Shown one piece after another: positions 23,215-30,889 of a stretch of 33,510 bases of DNA (its first letter is position 1; each line of letters opens with the position of its first letter). Source of the DNA: Rhodospirillales bacterium (GTDB taxonomy: Bacteria > Pseudomonadota > Alphaproteobacteria > Acetobacterales > Acetobacteraceae); NCBI GenBank assembly GCA_947460455.1, contig CANHKG010000024.1, forward strand, positions 1 through 33,510, in the 5' to 3' direction. The translations under genes were made by a program, and so were the position numbers. Under the pieces are notes generated by a model. It had not been told where the DNA came from. It saw only the letters and a program-made list of their open reading frames with translations, and did no database searches.

Positions 23215-24644
23215 CGGGGGGAAATACCGAGCAGGTTTGGCGGCTGGTGGATGGGCACCGGGACGAGTTTATCGGGCTGGCGGACCGGGTGTGGGAGATG
23301 CCGGAGCTCGGCTACCAGGAGCATCGCTCGGCGGCGGAGCATGTGGCGATGCTGGAGGAGCAGGGCTTTCGGGTGACCACCGGCGTTGCGGGGATTCCGA
23401 CGGCGATCGTGGGGGAGGCCGGGGATGAGGGGCCGGTGATCGCCATTCTGGGCGAGTTCGATGCGTTGCCGGGGTTGAGCCAGGAGGCGGGCGTGGCGGA
23501 GAAGCGGCCGCGGGCGGGCGAGGGGGCGGGGCATGCCTGCGGGCACAATCTGCTGGGCTCGGCGGCGATGCTGGCGGCCACCGCGGTGAAGGATTGGCTG
23601 GCGGCGCAGGGGATCAAGGGGCGGGTGCGCTACTATGGCTGCCCGGCGGAGGAAAGCGGGGCGGGCAAGCTGTTCATGGTGCGGGAGGGGGCGTTCAGGG
23701 ATGTGGATATTGCGCTCTCGTGGCATCCGGCGCCGTTCTGTGCGGTGAACCCGGCGCTTTCGCTGGCGCTGGTTTCGTATGATTTCGTGTTCACGGGGCG
23801 GGCTTCGCATGCCGCGGCTTCTCCGCATCTGGGGCGCTCGGCGCTGGATGCGGTGGAGCTGATGAATGTGGGCGTGAACTATATGCGCGAGCATATGCCG
23901 AGCGATGCGCGGGTGCATTACGCGACGATCGATCCCGGCGGGATTGCGCCGAACGTGGTGCAGAGCCGCGCGGTGGTTCGCTACATCGTGCGGGCGCGGG
24001 AGTTGCCGGAGCTGAACGGGCTAGTGGCGCGGGTGCAGAAGATCGCGCAGGGGGCGGCGCTGATGACGGAGACGGAGGTGGCGTGGAAGGCCATTTCCGG
24101 CATGTCTAACCTTCTGGGCAATTCGCCGCTGGAGCAGGCGATGTTCGACAATTTGATGCATCTGGGGCCGCCGGAGTGGGATGAGGCGGACCGGAAGTTG
24201 GCGCGGGAGATCCGGGCGACGTTGCGGCCGGATGATATCGCGGGGGCGCATCTGCGGTTCGGGCTGGCGCCGGATATGGAGACGGAGCTGTGCGACCGGA
24301 TCGTGCCGCTGGGCAGCAATGGCGGCGGGAAGGGGATTGGCTCCACCGACGTGGGGGATGTCTCCTGGGTGGTGCCGACGGCGCAGATCCGCGGGGCGAC
24401 CTATGCGATTGGCACGCCGGGGCATTCCTGGCAGCTGACGGCGCAGGGCAAGAGCGGGATTGCGCATAAGGGCATGGTGCATGCGGCCAAGGTGATGGCG
24501 GCGACGGCGGTGGATGTGATCCGCGATCCCGAGCTGCTGGCCAAGGCCAAGGCGGATTTCGCGGCGCGGACCGCCGGCAACCCCTATGTGTGCCCGCTGC
24601 CGGATGACGTGAAGCCGGCGCTGGATATGGCCGCGGGGGGCTGA
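23211..24644 (+). CDS. M20 family amidohydrolase (AbgB-like)
   Basis: 477 residues of the M20D peptidase/amidohydrolase group. The zinc motif GHACGHNLLG falls near 107-116, the catalytic Glu-Glu in CPAEESGAGK, a dimerisation-domain GRASHAAASPHLGRSALDAVELMNVGVNYMREHMP, and the C-terminal His in GTPGHSWQ. Length and sequence style match the B subunit of p-aminobenzoyl-glutamate hydrolase (AbgB), although the A subunit is not next to it. It would hydrolyse an N-acyl or aminoacyl amide, perhaps one with a glutamate. The GTG start at 23211 overlaps the CapA-like stop by 4 bases. Confidence 0.92.
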   Translation: MTGGNTEQVWRLVDGHRDEFIGLADRVWEMPELGYQEHRSAAEHVAMLEEQGFRVTTGVAGIPTAIVGEAGDEGPVIAILGEFDALPGLSQEAGVAEKRPRAGEGAGHACGHNLLGSAAMLAATAVKDWLAAQGIKGRVRYYGCPAEESGAGKLFMVREGAFRDVDIALSWHPAPFCAVNPALSLALVSYDFVFTGRASHAAASPHLGRSALDAVELMNVGVNYMREHMPSDARVHYATIDPGGIAPNVVQSRAVVRYIVRARELPELNGLVARVQKIAQGAALMTETEVAWKAISGMSNLLGNSPLEQAMFDNLMHLGPPEWDEADRKLAREIRATLRPDDIAGAHLRFGLAPDMETELCDRIVPLGSNGGGKGIGSTDVGDVSWVVPTAQIRGATYAIGTPGHSWQLTAQGKSGIAHKGMVHAAKVMAATAVDVIRDPELLAKAKADFAARTAGNPYVCPLPDDVKPALDMAAGG

Positions 24645-24769
24645 AGCCGTGGCGGTTTGCTGACCATTGCGTGAAGTTGATGCCGATCCCGTGAGAGCGG
24701 GCTGCCGGGTGCTTCGCCGGCCGGGTGGGCGAGGCTATCCTGCTGCATGAGGCGCGCGAGGAGTGCGGG

Positions 24770-25477
24770 ATGAGCAGGTTCGAGTCCTGGGCGGTGACGC
24801 ATCCTGGTGCCGTGCGGCGGCACAATGAGGACAGCTTTGTGGACCGGTCCGACCTCGGCCTGTGGGCAGTGGCGGATGGGGCCGGGGGGCATGACGCCGG
24901 CGAGGTGGCGGCCGCGATGCTGAAGCAGGCGCTGGAGGGCGTTCCGGCGGGGCTGGCGCCAGGCGCGTTGATGGCCGAGGTGCGGGCGCGGATGGACGGC
25001 GTGCACCAGGCGTTGCGCGTGGAGGCGGCAAAGCGGGGGCCGCGGTCGATCATCGCTTCCACATTGGTGGTGCTGTTGGCGCAGGGCGGCGAGGTGGCGT
25101 GCCTGTGGGCCGGGGATGCGCGGGCCTATCGGCTGCGGGATGGGGTTCTTTCGCAGATGACGCGCGATCACTCGCTGGTGCAGGCGCTGGTGGATGCCGG
25201 CGCGATCACCGCGGCGGAGGCGGAGCGGCATCCGCGTGCCAATGTGATCACGCGGGCGGTGGGGGCGGAGGCGGCGTTGGAGCTGGAGGAGGTTCGCCAA
25301 GCCCTGGCCGCCGGGGACCGGTTCCTGCTGTGCAGCGACGGGCTGAACAAGGCGGTGCCGGAGGCCGAGTTGGCGGCGTTGCTGGCGGGCCCGCTGCCGG
25401 CAGAGCGGCTGGTGGATGCGGCGCTGGCGCGGCGGGCGAGCGACAACGTGACCGCCGTGGCGATCGCGGTGGGCTGA
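24770..25477 (+). CDS. PP2C-family serine/threonine protein phosphatase
   Basis: 235 residues covering a minimal PPM/PP2C catalytic domain. The metal-binding motifs are HNEDSF (18-23), VADGAGGHDAGEVA (34-47), AGDARAYR, CSDGL and the C-terminal SDNVTAV. The Asp residues of NED, DG, SDG and DN coordinate the two Mn/Mg ions. There is no transmembrane segment or sensor domain. The compact form resembles Stp/PppA phosphatases that counteract Hanks-type kinases, but no kinase, FHA or type VI genes are nearby. The ATG at 24770 has GAGGAG 7 nt upstream. The 125 bases before it contain no gene. Confidence 0.92.
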   Translation: MSRFESWAVTHPGAVRRHNEDSFVDRSDLGLWAVADGAGGHDAGEVAAAMLKQALEGVPAGLAPGALMAEVRARMDGVHQALRVEAAKRGPRSIIASTLVVLLAQGGEVACLWAGDARAYRLRDGVLSQMTRDHSLVQALVDAGAITAAEAERHPRANVITRAVGAEAALELEEVRQALAAGDRFLLCSDGLNKAVPEAELAALLAGPLPAERLVDAALARRASDNVTAVAIAVG

Positions 25478-25592
25478 CGGTTTTGCGGCATCACGACGCC
25501 GGAATGGCGCAACTGCATCGCGGTTGCCGCGTTGGTTGCCTGTTGTGGACCGGTGGGGCGCGGTGCCCCGGACCATTCAGGAGCACTGCACC

Positions 25593-25850
25593 ATGTCGAT
25601 CATCGGGTGGCTCGTTCTCGGGCTGATGTCTGGCTTCATTGCCAGCAAGTTTGTGAACGACAGTGGCCAGGGGCTGGTGTTGAACATCGTGCTGGGCATT
25701 GTGGGTGCGATTGTGGGCGGCTTCATTTTCTCCTCGCTCGGTGGTGCGGCGGTGACGGGAGTGAACATCTATTCGATGTTTGTCTCTGTGGTTGGGGCGA
25801 TCTTGGGGTTGTTCCTGTACCATGTGATTGCGGGGCGGCGGATGGCGTAA
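25593..25850 (+). CDS. GlsB/YeaQ/YmgE family small membrane protein
   Basis: 85 residues, three hydrophobic helices with the Gly-rich pattern of the transglycosylase-associated (GlsB/YeaQ/YmgE) family: IIGWLVLGLMSGFIASKFV, LNIVLGIVGAIVGGFIFSSLG and YSMFVSVVGAILGLFLYHVI. Members are stress-induced inner-membrane proteins without proven enzymatic activity. The ATG at 25593 has AGGAG 9 nt upstream. Repeat A3 begins 8 bases after the stop. Confidence 0.9.
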   Translation: MSIIGWLVLGLMSGFIASKFVNDSGQGLVLNIVLGIVGAIVGGFIFSSLGGAAVTGVNIYSMFVSVVGAILGLFLYHVIAGRRMA

Positions 25851-25858
25851 GCAAGAGT

Positions 25859-25891
25859 CTTCTTTTTCTGAAGAAAAAGAAGCAAAAAGAC
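25859..25891. repeat. AT-rich hairpin repeat, copy A3
   Basis: 33 of 33 bases identical to A2 in the same orientation (reverse complement of A1). It begins 8 bases past the GlsB-type stop and forms an inverted pair with the diverged copy B3 at 25941-25975. Confidence 0.85.
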
Positions 25892-25940
25892 TTTTATTTG
25901 CTAGGGCGCGTGCTGGGGGATTGGCTTCAGTGCAAATGAA

Positions 25941-25975
25941 TGAAAGTTTTTTGGTTCTTTTTTTCAAAAAAGAAC
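25941..25975. repeat. AT-rich hairpin repeat, diverged copy B3
   Basis: TGAAAG, six T, G, then GTTC, seven T, C, six A, GAAC: a B-type element in which both arms changed together (CTTC/GAAG became GTTC/GAAC), so pairing is kept. The compensatory change argues that the hairpin itself is selected or spreads as a unit. Confidence 0.65.
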
Positions 25976-25995
25976 ACTCTTCCTTCGCGTTGACC

Positions 25996-26005
25996 ACGTA
26001 TGCAA
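25996..26005 (+). promoter_or_regulatory. Candidate operator decamer ACGTATGCAA with adjoining palindrome
   Basis: The decamer recurs exactly, in the same orientation relative to transcription, upstream of the second SnoaL-type gene (30801-30810, minus strand). Here it overlaps a perfect palindrome, ATGCAACC, 6 bases, GGTTGCAT (26000-26021). TTGACC directly precedes it. It lies 67 bases before the ATG at 26072. A LacI-family gene follows that gene, so this may be its operator (inferred). Confidence 0.4.
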
Positions 26006-26071
26006 CCGCAGCAGGTTGCATCGCGATGCCATGGCGGGCACAGAATGCTGCCTGCTGACCCAGGAGGCATC

Positions 26072-27208
26072 ATGGCCGAGCGAGACCAGAGCGACCGCAT
26101 CACCCCGCTGGCGCCGGCGACCCATCCTGGCCAGGGGGTGTTGCAGGTGGAGCGGCGGGACTTCACCGACCTGGTGCCGGAGGATCGGCCGCGGGCGCAG
26201 CCGATGCGCGGGTTCGATCCGATCTATACCGACATCGTGGACTACATCGTGCGCTGCACGCACCGGATTTGGGATGAGCGCGATATCGGGCTGATCTACA
26301 GCCACTACACCCACAATGCCGCAGTGTACTACAACCTGGGCGCGGTGCATGACCGCGAGGCGATCGTGCGCGATACGATCCAGCGGCTGGTGAGTTTTCC
26401 GGAACGGCGCGGGATGGCGACGCAGGTGGTGTGGCGCGGGAACGACGTGGATGGGTTCTACACCTCGCATTTGGTGACCGGGGCGGGGCGGCATACGCAG
26501 TATGGGCATCTGGGCGCGCCGACGGGGCGCAGCTTCACGTCGCGGACGATTGCCGACTGCATGATCCTGAACAACCGCATCTATCGGGAGTGGATCGTGA
26601 GCGACAGCATGGCGCAGCTTCGCCAGCTGGGGCTGGATCCGCATCCGATCGCGGAGAAGATGGCCAAGGAGTTGCACGCGAAGGGGCAGGGGGCGCTGGA
26701 TTTCGGCGAGAACCGGCGCCTGCTGGGGCAGTATCCGCCGGAGGCCGAGGCGGATACCTCGCTGGCACATTCGGACAGCGAGGCGGAGTGCCTGCGCTGG
26801 ATGCATGAGGCGTACAACAAGCGGATGCTGGGGGTGATCAGCAAGGTTTACGCGCCGACGGTGCTGTACCATGGGCCGAACATGCGCGAGCTTTATGGGT
26901 CTGCCGCGGTGCTGCAGGCGACGCTGAAGCTGATCGGGACCTTGCCGGATTGCGCCTTCGTGCCGCAGCACATCTGCTCCGTGCCGTGCGAGGAAGGCGG
27001 CGAGAAGATTGCGGTGCGCTGGAACCTGGAGGGGCATCACCTCGGTTGGGGCCTGCTGGGCGAGCCGACCGGGCACCGGGTGTTCCTGATGGGTGTTTCG
27101 CAGTTCCACGTGATCGACGGGAAGATCGTGGAGGAGTGGACGGTGTACGACGAGCTGGCGATGCTGGCGCAGATCAAGCTCGGTGCGATGGGGACCGTTC
27201 CAACCTAG
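26072..27208 (+). CDS. Double SnoaL-like (NTF2-fold) domain protein, copy 1
   Basis: 378 residues from the ATG at 26072 (AGGAGG 5 nt upstream). It appears to contain two SnoaL/NTF2-like domains in tandem. Domain 1 (~45-190) includes VDYIVRCTHRIWDERDIGLIYSHYTHNAAVYY and ends with ILNNRIYREWIVSDSMAQLRQLG. Domain 2 (~230-375) includes ISKVYAPTVLYHGPNMRELYGSAAVLQATLKLIGTLPD and ends FHVIDGKIVEEWTVYDELAMLAQIKLG. Each domain ends with the W-x-x-x-D segment usual for SnoaL-like lids. The fold hosts small-molecule isomerases, cyclases and dehydratases. No signal peptide, so cytoplasmic. A second double-domain protein lies at 29752-30771, and a LacI regulator follows directly; together with the ABC importer they look like one catabolic locus of unknown substrate. 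Confidence 0.8.
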   Translation: MAERDQSDRITPLAPATHPGQGVLQVERRDFTDLVPEDRPRAQPMRGFDPIYTDIVDYIVRCTHRIWDERDIGLIYSHYTHNAAVYYNLGAVHDREAIVRDTIQRLVSFPERRGMATQVVWRGNDVDGFYTSHLVTGAGRHTQYGHLGAPTGRSFTSRTIADCMILNNRIYREWIVSDSMAQLRQLGLDPHPIAEKMAKELHAKGQGALDFGENRRLLGQYPPEAEADTSLAHSDSEAECLRWMHEAYNKRMLGVISKVYAPTVLYHGPNMRELYGSAAVLQATLKLIGTLPDCAFVPQHICSVPCEEGGEKIAVRWNLEGHHLGWGLLGEPTGHRVFLMGVSQFHVIDGKIVEEWTVYDELAMLAQIKLGAMGTVPT

Positions 27209-27232
27209 GCGTTCCTGGGCCAGAATGGCCGC

Positions 27233-28237
27233 ATGCCAAAAGGTGGGGTGACATCGGGCGACGTGGCGCGGCTGGCGCGGGTTTCGCAATCCGCGGTGAG
27301 CCGCACCTTCTCGCCGGGCGGCAGTGTTTCGCCGGAGATGCGGGCGCGGGTGCTGGCGGCGGCGCAGCAACTGGGCTACCGGCCGAATGCGTTGGCGCGG
27401 GCGATGATCTCTGGGCGGTCGGGGCTGATCGCGCTGCTGGTGGCGTATCTGGACAATCATTTCTATCCGCAGGTGCTGGAGATGCTGTCTCGCGCCTTGC
27501 AGAACCGTGGCTTCCAGGTGCTGCTGTTCATGACCGATCGCGGGCGGCAGGACATGGTGGTGCAGCGGATGCTGCAGTATCAGGTGGAGGGGATCGTGAT
27601 GGCATCCGCCACGCTGTCTTCCAGCCTGGCGCGGGAATGCGCCAAGACGGGCACGCCGGTGGTGCTGTTCAACCGCACCGTGCCGGGGCTGCCGGTGAGT
27701 TCCGTGACATCGGACAATGCCGAGGGCGGGCGGCAGGTGGGGCGGCTGCTGGCGCAGGCGGGGCACAAGCGGATCGCGTTCATTTCGGGGCAGGAAGACT
27801 CTTCCACCAGCCGGGACCGCGAGGCCGGGTTCGCGCGCGGGCTGGCTGAGTGCGGGGCGGCGGTGTTTGCGCGGGCAGTGGGGGGTTACACGCGCGAGGG
27901 GGCGGCGCAGGCGGTGCATGCATTGTTCGGGGGGGCGGTGCGGCCGGATGCGGTGTTTGTCGCCAATGATCACATGGCGTTTGCGGCGATGGATTTGTTG
28001 CGCGGGCAGTATGGGCTGCGGATTCCCGAGGATGTCTCCGTGGTGGGGTATGACGACGTGCCGGAGGCGGGCTGGGCGGCGTATGACCTGACCACCGTGG
28101 CGCAGCCGGGGGCGGAGATGGTGGAGGCGACGGTGGCGATGCTGCTGGAGCAGGTGGAGCGGGGCGAGGTGTCTCGCCGGGCGGCGCTGTTGCCGAGCCG
28201 GCTGGTGCTGCGGGGGTCGGCGCGGCTGCCCGGGTAA
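27233..28237 (+). CDS. LacI-family transcriptional regulator
   Basis: 334 residues. The N-terminal LacI helix-turn-helix reads TSGDVARLARVSQSAVSRTFSPGGSVSPEMRARVLAAAQQLGYRPNALARAM (~7-58), including the hinge helix. The rest is a periplasmic-binding-protein-like sensor (LIALLVAYLDNHFYPQVLEML; VFVANDHMAFAAMDLLR; PEDVSVVGYDDVPEAGWAAYDLTTV), which should bind a sugar or sugar-like effector. It begins 25 bases after the first double-SnoaL gene and is likely cotranscribed. Plausible targets are its own operon and the ABC importer/second SnoaL gene, whose promoters share ACGTATGCAA. The start context is weak, but the ATG fits the family N-terminus. Confidence 0.93.
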   Translation: MPKGGVTSGDVARLARVSQSAVSRTFSPGGSVSPEMRARVLAAAQQLGYRPNALARAMISGRSGLIALLVAYLDNHFYPQVLEMLSRALQNRGFQVLLFMTDRGRQDMVVQRMLQYQVEGIVMASATLSSSLARECAKTGTPVVLFNRTVPGLPVSSVTSDNAEGGRQVGRLLAQAGHKRIAFISGQEDSSTSRDREAGFARGLAECGAAVFARAVGGYTREGAAQAVHALFGGAVRPDAVFVANDHMAFAAMDLLRGQYGLRIPEDVSVVGYDDVPEAGWAAYDLTTVAQPGAEMVEATVAMLLEQVERGEVSRRAALLPSRLVLRGSARLPG

Positions 28238-28273
28238 GGTTGCGGGCGCGGCGGCTGGGGCCATTTGGCTGAC

Positions 28274-29755
28274 ATGGTTCAGGTGGTTTGGTTCAAGCGC
28301 GATTTGCGGACGGTGGATCATGCGCCGTTGGCGCTGGCGGCCGTTTCGGGGCCGGTGCTGCCGCTGTATGTGGCGGAACCGGCCTATTGGGCGCAGCCGG
28401 ATGCCTCGGCGCGGCAGTGGCAGGCGGTGCGTGGGGCGCTGGGGGAGCTTTCGGGGCGGCTGGCGTGGCTGGGGGCGCCGCTGGTGGTGCGGGTGGGCGA
28501 GGTGGTGGCGGTGCTGGCGCGCATCCATGCCGCCGTTGGGATCACGCGGCTGCTGGCGCATGAGGAGACCGGCAACCTTTGGACCTTCGCGCGCGACAGG
28601 GCGGTGCACCGGTTCTGCCGGGAGGCGGGGATACCGTTTCTGGAGGTGCCGCAGTTCGGCGTGGTGCGCGGGTTGCGCGACCGGGACCGTTGGGCGGCGG
28701 CGCATCATGGGTTCCTGGCCGCGCCTTTGGTGATGGAGCCCGGCCGGTTGGTGCCGGTGGCGGGCGCGGTGCCGGGGCGGGTGCCGGAGGCGGGGGAGTT
28801 GGGGTTGGCGCCGGATGGGTGCGCGCGGCCGCAGCCGGGCACGCGGGAAGAAGGCTTGGCGCAGTTGGAGAGTTTCCTCGCAGGTCGTGGCGCGGGGTAT
28901 CGGCGGGCGATGTCCTCGCCGGAGGGTGGGGCGCGGGCGTGCTCCCGGCTTTCGGTGCCGTTGGCGACCGGGGCGGTTTCGGTGCGGGAAGTGTTGCGGC
29001 GGCTGAAGGGCGAGGCTTCGGTGCCGCGGGAGGCGGTGGCGAGCTTGGTCTCACGGTTGCACTGGCATTGCCATTTCATCCAGAAGCTGGAGCGTGAGCC
29101 GGCGCTGGAAATGCGCTCGGCGCATGCGCTGCATGAGGCGGCGCGGGCGCGCACGGCGGTGGATGATCCCGTGCTGGCGGCCTGGGCGGAGGGGCGGACG
29201 GGGTTGCCGTTCCTGGATGCCTGCATGCGGTCGCTGATGGCGACAGGGTGGTTGAATTTTCGCATGCGGGCGATGGTGGTTTCGGTGGCGTGCCAGCAGC
29301 TGGGGCTGGATTGGCACGCGGTGGGAATTCGGCTGGCGCGGTTGTTCACCGACTATGAGCCCGGCATCCATTGGCCGCAGGTGCAGATGCAGGCGGCGCA
29401 GACGGGGATCAATACGCCGCGCCTCTACAACCCGGTGAAGCAGGGGCTGGACCATGACCCCGATGGGCGCTTCGTGCGGCGCTGGGTGCCGGAACTACGC
29501 GGTGTGGCCGGCGCGATGGTGCATACGCCGTGGCTGCTGGAGGGGTATGCTCGGCCGCTGGTGGATCCCGCGGAGGGGTTGCGCGCGGCGCGGGAGCGGC
29601 TTTCGGCGGTGCGGGCGCAGCCGGGGTATCGGGCGATCTCGGAGCAGGTCTATGCGCGGCACGGCAGCCGGGCGCGGCGGATCGATGACGACGATCCGCC
29701 GAAGACGGCGGCGAAGGCCCGCGTGGAAAAACGCCAGTTGGCGCTTGGGCTTTAG
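28274..29755 (+). CDS. FAD-binding photolyase/cryptochrome family protein, atypical FAD-site motif
   Basis: 493 residues from the ATG at 28274. The N-terminal photolyase alpha/beta domain starts VVWFKRDLRTVDHAPLALAA. The C-terminal helical FAD-binding domain has GRTGLPFLDACMRSLMATGWLNFRMRAMVVSV, a clear photolyase segment, and later YNPVKQGLDHDPDGRFVRRWVPEL. In E. coli PhrB the connecting stretch is N-N-G-G-W-Q-W-A-A-S-T-G with Trp382. Here it reads GIHWPQVQMQAAQTGIN (W367), so the flavin-proximal Trp is displaced or replaced. This marks a distinct subgroup, and I cannot say whether it repairs CPD or (6-4) lesions or is a photoreceptor. The stop overlaps the convergent SnoaL gene by 4 bases. 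Insertion between LacI and transporter genes is probably incidental. Confidence 0.85.
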   Translation: MVQVVWFKRDLRTVDHAPLALAAVSGPVLPLYVAEPAYWAQPDASARQWQAVRGALGELSGRLAWLGAPLVVRVGEVVAVLARIHAAVGITRLLAHEETGNLWTFARDRAVHRFCREAGIPFLEVPQFGVVRGLRDRDRWAAAHHGFLAAPLVMEPGRLVPVAGAVPGRVPEAGELGLAPDGCARPQPGTREEGLAQLESFLAGRGAGYRRAMSSPEGGARACSRLSVPLATGAVSVREVLRRLKGEASVPREAVASLVSRLHWHCHFIQKLEREPALEMRSAHALHEAARARTAVDDPVLAAWAEGRTGLPFLDACMRSLMATGWLNFRMRAMVVSVACQQLGLDWHAVGIRLARLFTDYEPGIHWPQVQMQAAQTGINTPRLYNPVKQGLDHDPDGRFVRRWVPELRGVAGAMVHTPWLLEGYARPLVDPAEGLRAARERLSAVRAQPGYRAISEQVYARHGSRARRIDDDDPPKTAAKARVEKRQLALGL

Positions 29756-30771
29756 CCGCCGCGGCGGAACAGGCTGCCCATGCGGGCGAGGACGTCTACG
29801 CCCAGCTGGTGCAGCATGTGCAGGATGTCGATGGGGACCCAGTTCTCGCGGATCAGGCCTTCGTGGTGGGCGTAGAAATCCATCACGCGGCAGGTGATGG
29901 CGCGGCCCGTGGGCGGGATGCCCATGAAGTCGCCGCCGCTGTGTTCCGTGGTGATGCTGGGCCAGCCGCCGGTGGCGGAGAACGGGCCGTCGCCGATGCG
30001 GACGTAGTGCTGGCCGCCCTTGATGTTGCGGAAGCTGTCGCGCCAGGGGATGCGGTGCCAATCGACGAAGCCGGCGACGCCGCGGGTGCTGCCGATGCCG
30101 GAGGGGCCATACCACATCATTTGCGGGTGCCAGTGTTCCACCTGGTGCGGCTCGAAATAGGTGGCGCGGCCCATCGCCTCGTAATCTGCGAGGCCCAGCT
30201 TGTTCTGCATGTCGCGCATCTGGGCGAGGTTGGCGGCCCCCTCGGCGGGGTTGGTTTCGTGCAGCACGATGCCGTTGCCGGTGATGGGGCCGGGCCACAT
30301 GCCCTCGGTGCCCAGGCTGGGGGCGACGGGCCAGAAGCCGGCCTGGCGGATGACATCGAGCACGTCGATCAGGACGGTGCTCTGGTCGATCTTGCCCGCG
30401 CGCACGCGGTGCATTTCGCCGTAGCGGATCCAGATCGGGCGGCCGGTGGCGGGGATGCCGAGCCAGCTTCGCGTGAAGGTGCCGCAGTAATGGCCCATGG
30501 CGCCGACGAACTCCGCGCCTTCGTAGCTGCCGCCGATGAGGATGGAATCGCGGCGTTCCAGATCGGGGAAGGCGGCGAGCAGGGGGCGCCAGACGGTGGC
30601 GGCGATGGCATCCAGCCCGCGCATTTCGTTGAGCGGGTGGGAGCCGCGCCATTCCGCATCCGGGTGGTAGGCGTGTTCCAGCCGTTGCATCAGCGTGCCT
30701 GGCGTGGCGCGGGCGAGGTCGTAGAGGGCCGCGTGGGCGAAGCGTTTGTTCGCCAGGTTTTGGTCGCCCAT
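29752..30771 (-). CDS. Double SnoaL-like (NTF2-fold) domain protein, copy 2
   Basis: 339 residues from the ATG at 30771 (GGGAG 7 nt upstream). Like the protein at 26072-27208 it seems to hold two SnoaL-like domains. Domain 1 (~15-150) includes LMQRLEHAYHPDAEWRGSHPLNEMRGLDAIAATVWRPLLAAFPDLERR and IWIRYGEMHRVRAGKIDQSTVLIDVLDVIRQAG. Domain 2 (~190-325) includes WHPQMMWYGPSGIGSTRGVAGFVDWHRIPWRDSF and RVMDFYAHHEGLIRENWVPIDILHMLHQLG. It lacks a signal peptide. It is divergent from the ABC ATPase gene over a 118-base shared control region. Sequence similarity to copy 1 is low but the architecture matches, suggesting consecutive or alternative reactions on the imported compound (inference). Confidence 0.82.
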   Translation of the reverse strand: MGDQNLANKRFAHAALYDLARATPGTLMQRLEHAYHPDAEWRGSHPLNEMRGLDAIAATVWRPLLAAFPDLERRDSILIGGSYEGAEFVGAMGHYCGTFTRSWLGIPATGRPIWIRYGEMHRVRAGKIDQSTVLIDVLDVIRQAGFWPVAPSLGTEGMWPGPITGNGIVLHETNPAEGAANLAQMRDMQNKLGLADYEAMGRATYFEPHQVEHWHPQMMWYGPSGIGSTRGVAGFVDWHRIPWRDSFRNIKGGQHYVRIGDGPFSATGGWPSITTEHSGGDFMGIPPTGRAITCRVMDFYAHHEGLIRENWVPIDILHMLHQLGVDVLARMGSLFRRGG

Positions 30772-30800
30772 GCGCTGTCTCCCGCCTTGTGGATCGGTCC

Positions 30801-30810
30801 TTGCATACGT
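30801..30810 (-). promoter_or_regulatory. Candidate operator decamer ACGTATGCAA in the divergent SnoaL/ABC promoter
   Basis: Reads ACGTATGCAA on the minus strand, identical to 25996-26005. It lies 30 bases before the ATG of the second SnoaL gene and 80 bases before the ABC ATPase ATG. A TTGACA (minus strand, 30826-30821), a good -35 candidate for the minus-strand gene, lies just upstream, so a repressor bound at the decamer would sit in the promoter. Confidence 0.4.
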
Positions 30811-30889
30811 AGTCGGCATCTGTCAACGTAATGGCAAGCGGGGAAGGCCGGGCCGATGCCGGGGGCGCCGCAGTGGGGGCTGAAGGCGG

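Noticed and set aside
24770-25477. Type VI secretion or Hanks-kinase cluster around the PP2C phosphatase
   Set aside because: No kinase, FHA, IcmF or other secretion genes are present in the neighbourhood.
25964-28708. Long minus-strand open frame opposite the SnoaL and LacI genes
   Set aside because: Its composition (His/Arg/Pro/Gln) is typical of a GC-rich antisense shadow, and both plus-strand genes have clear families.
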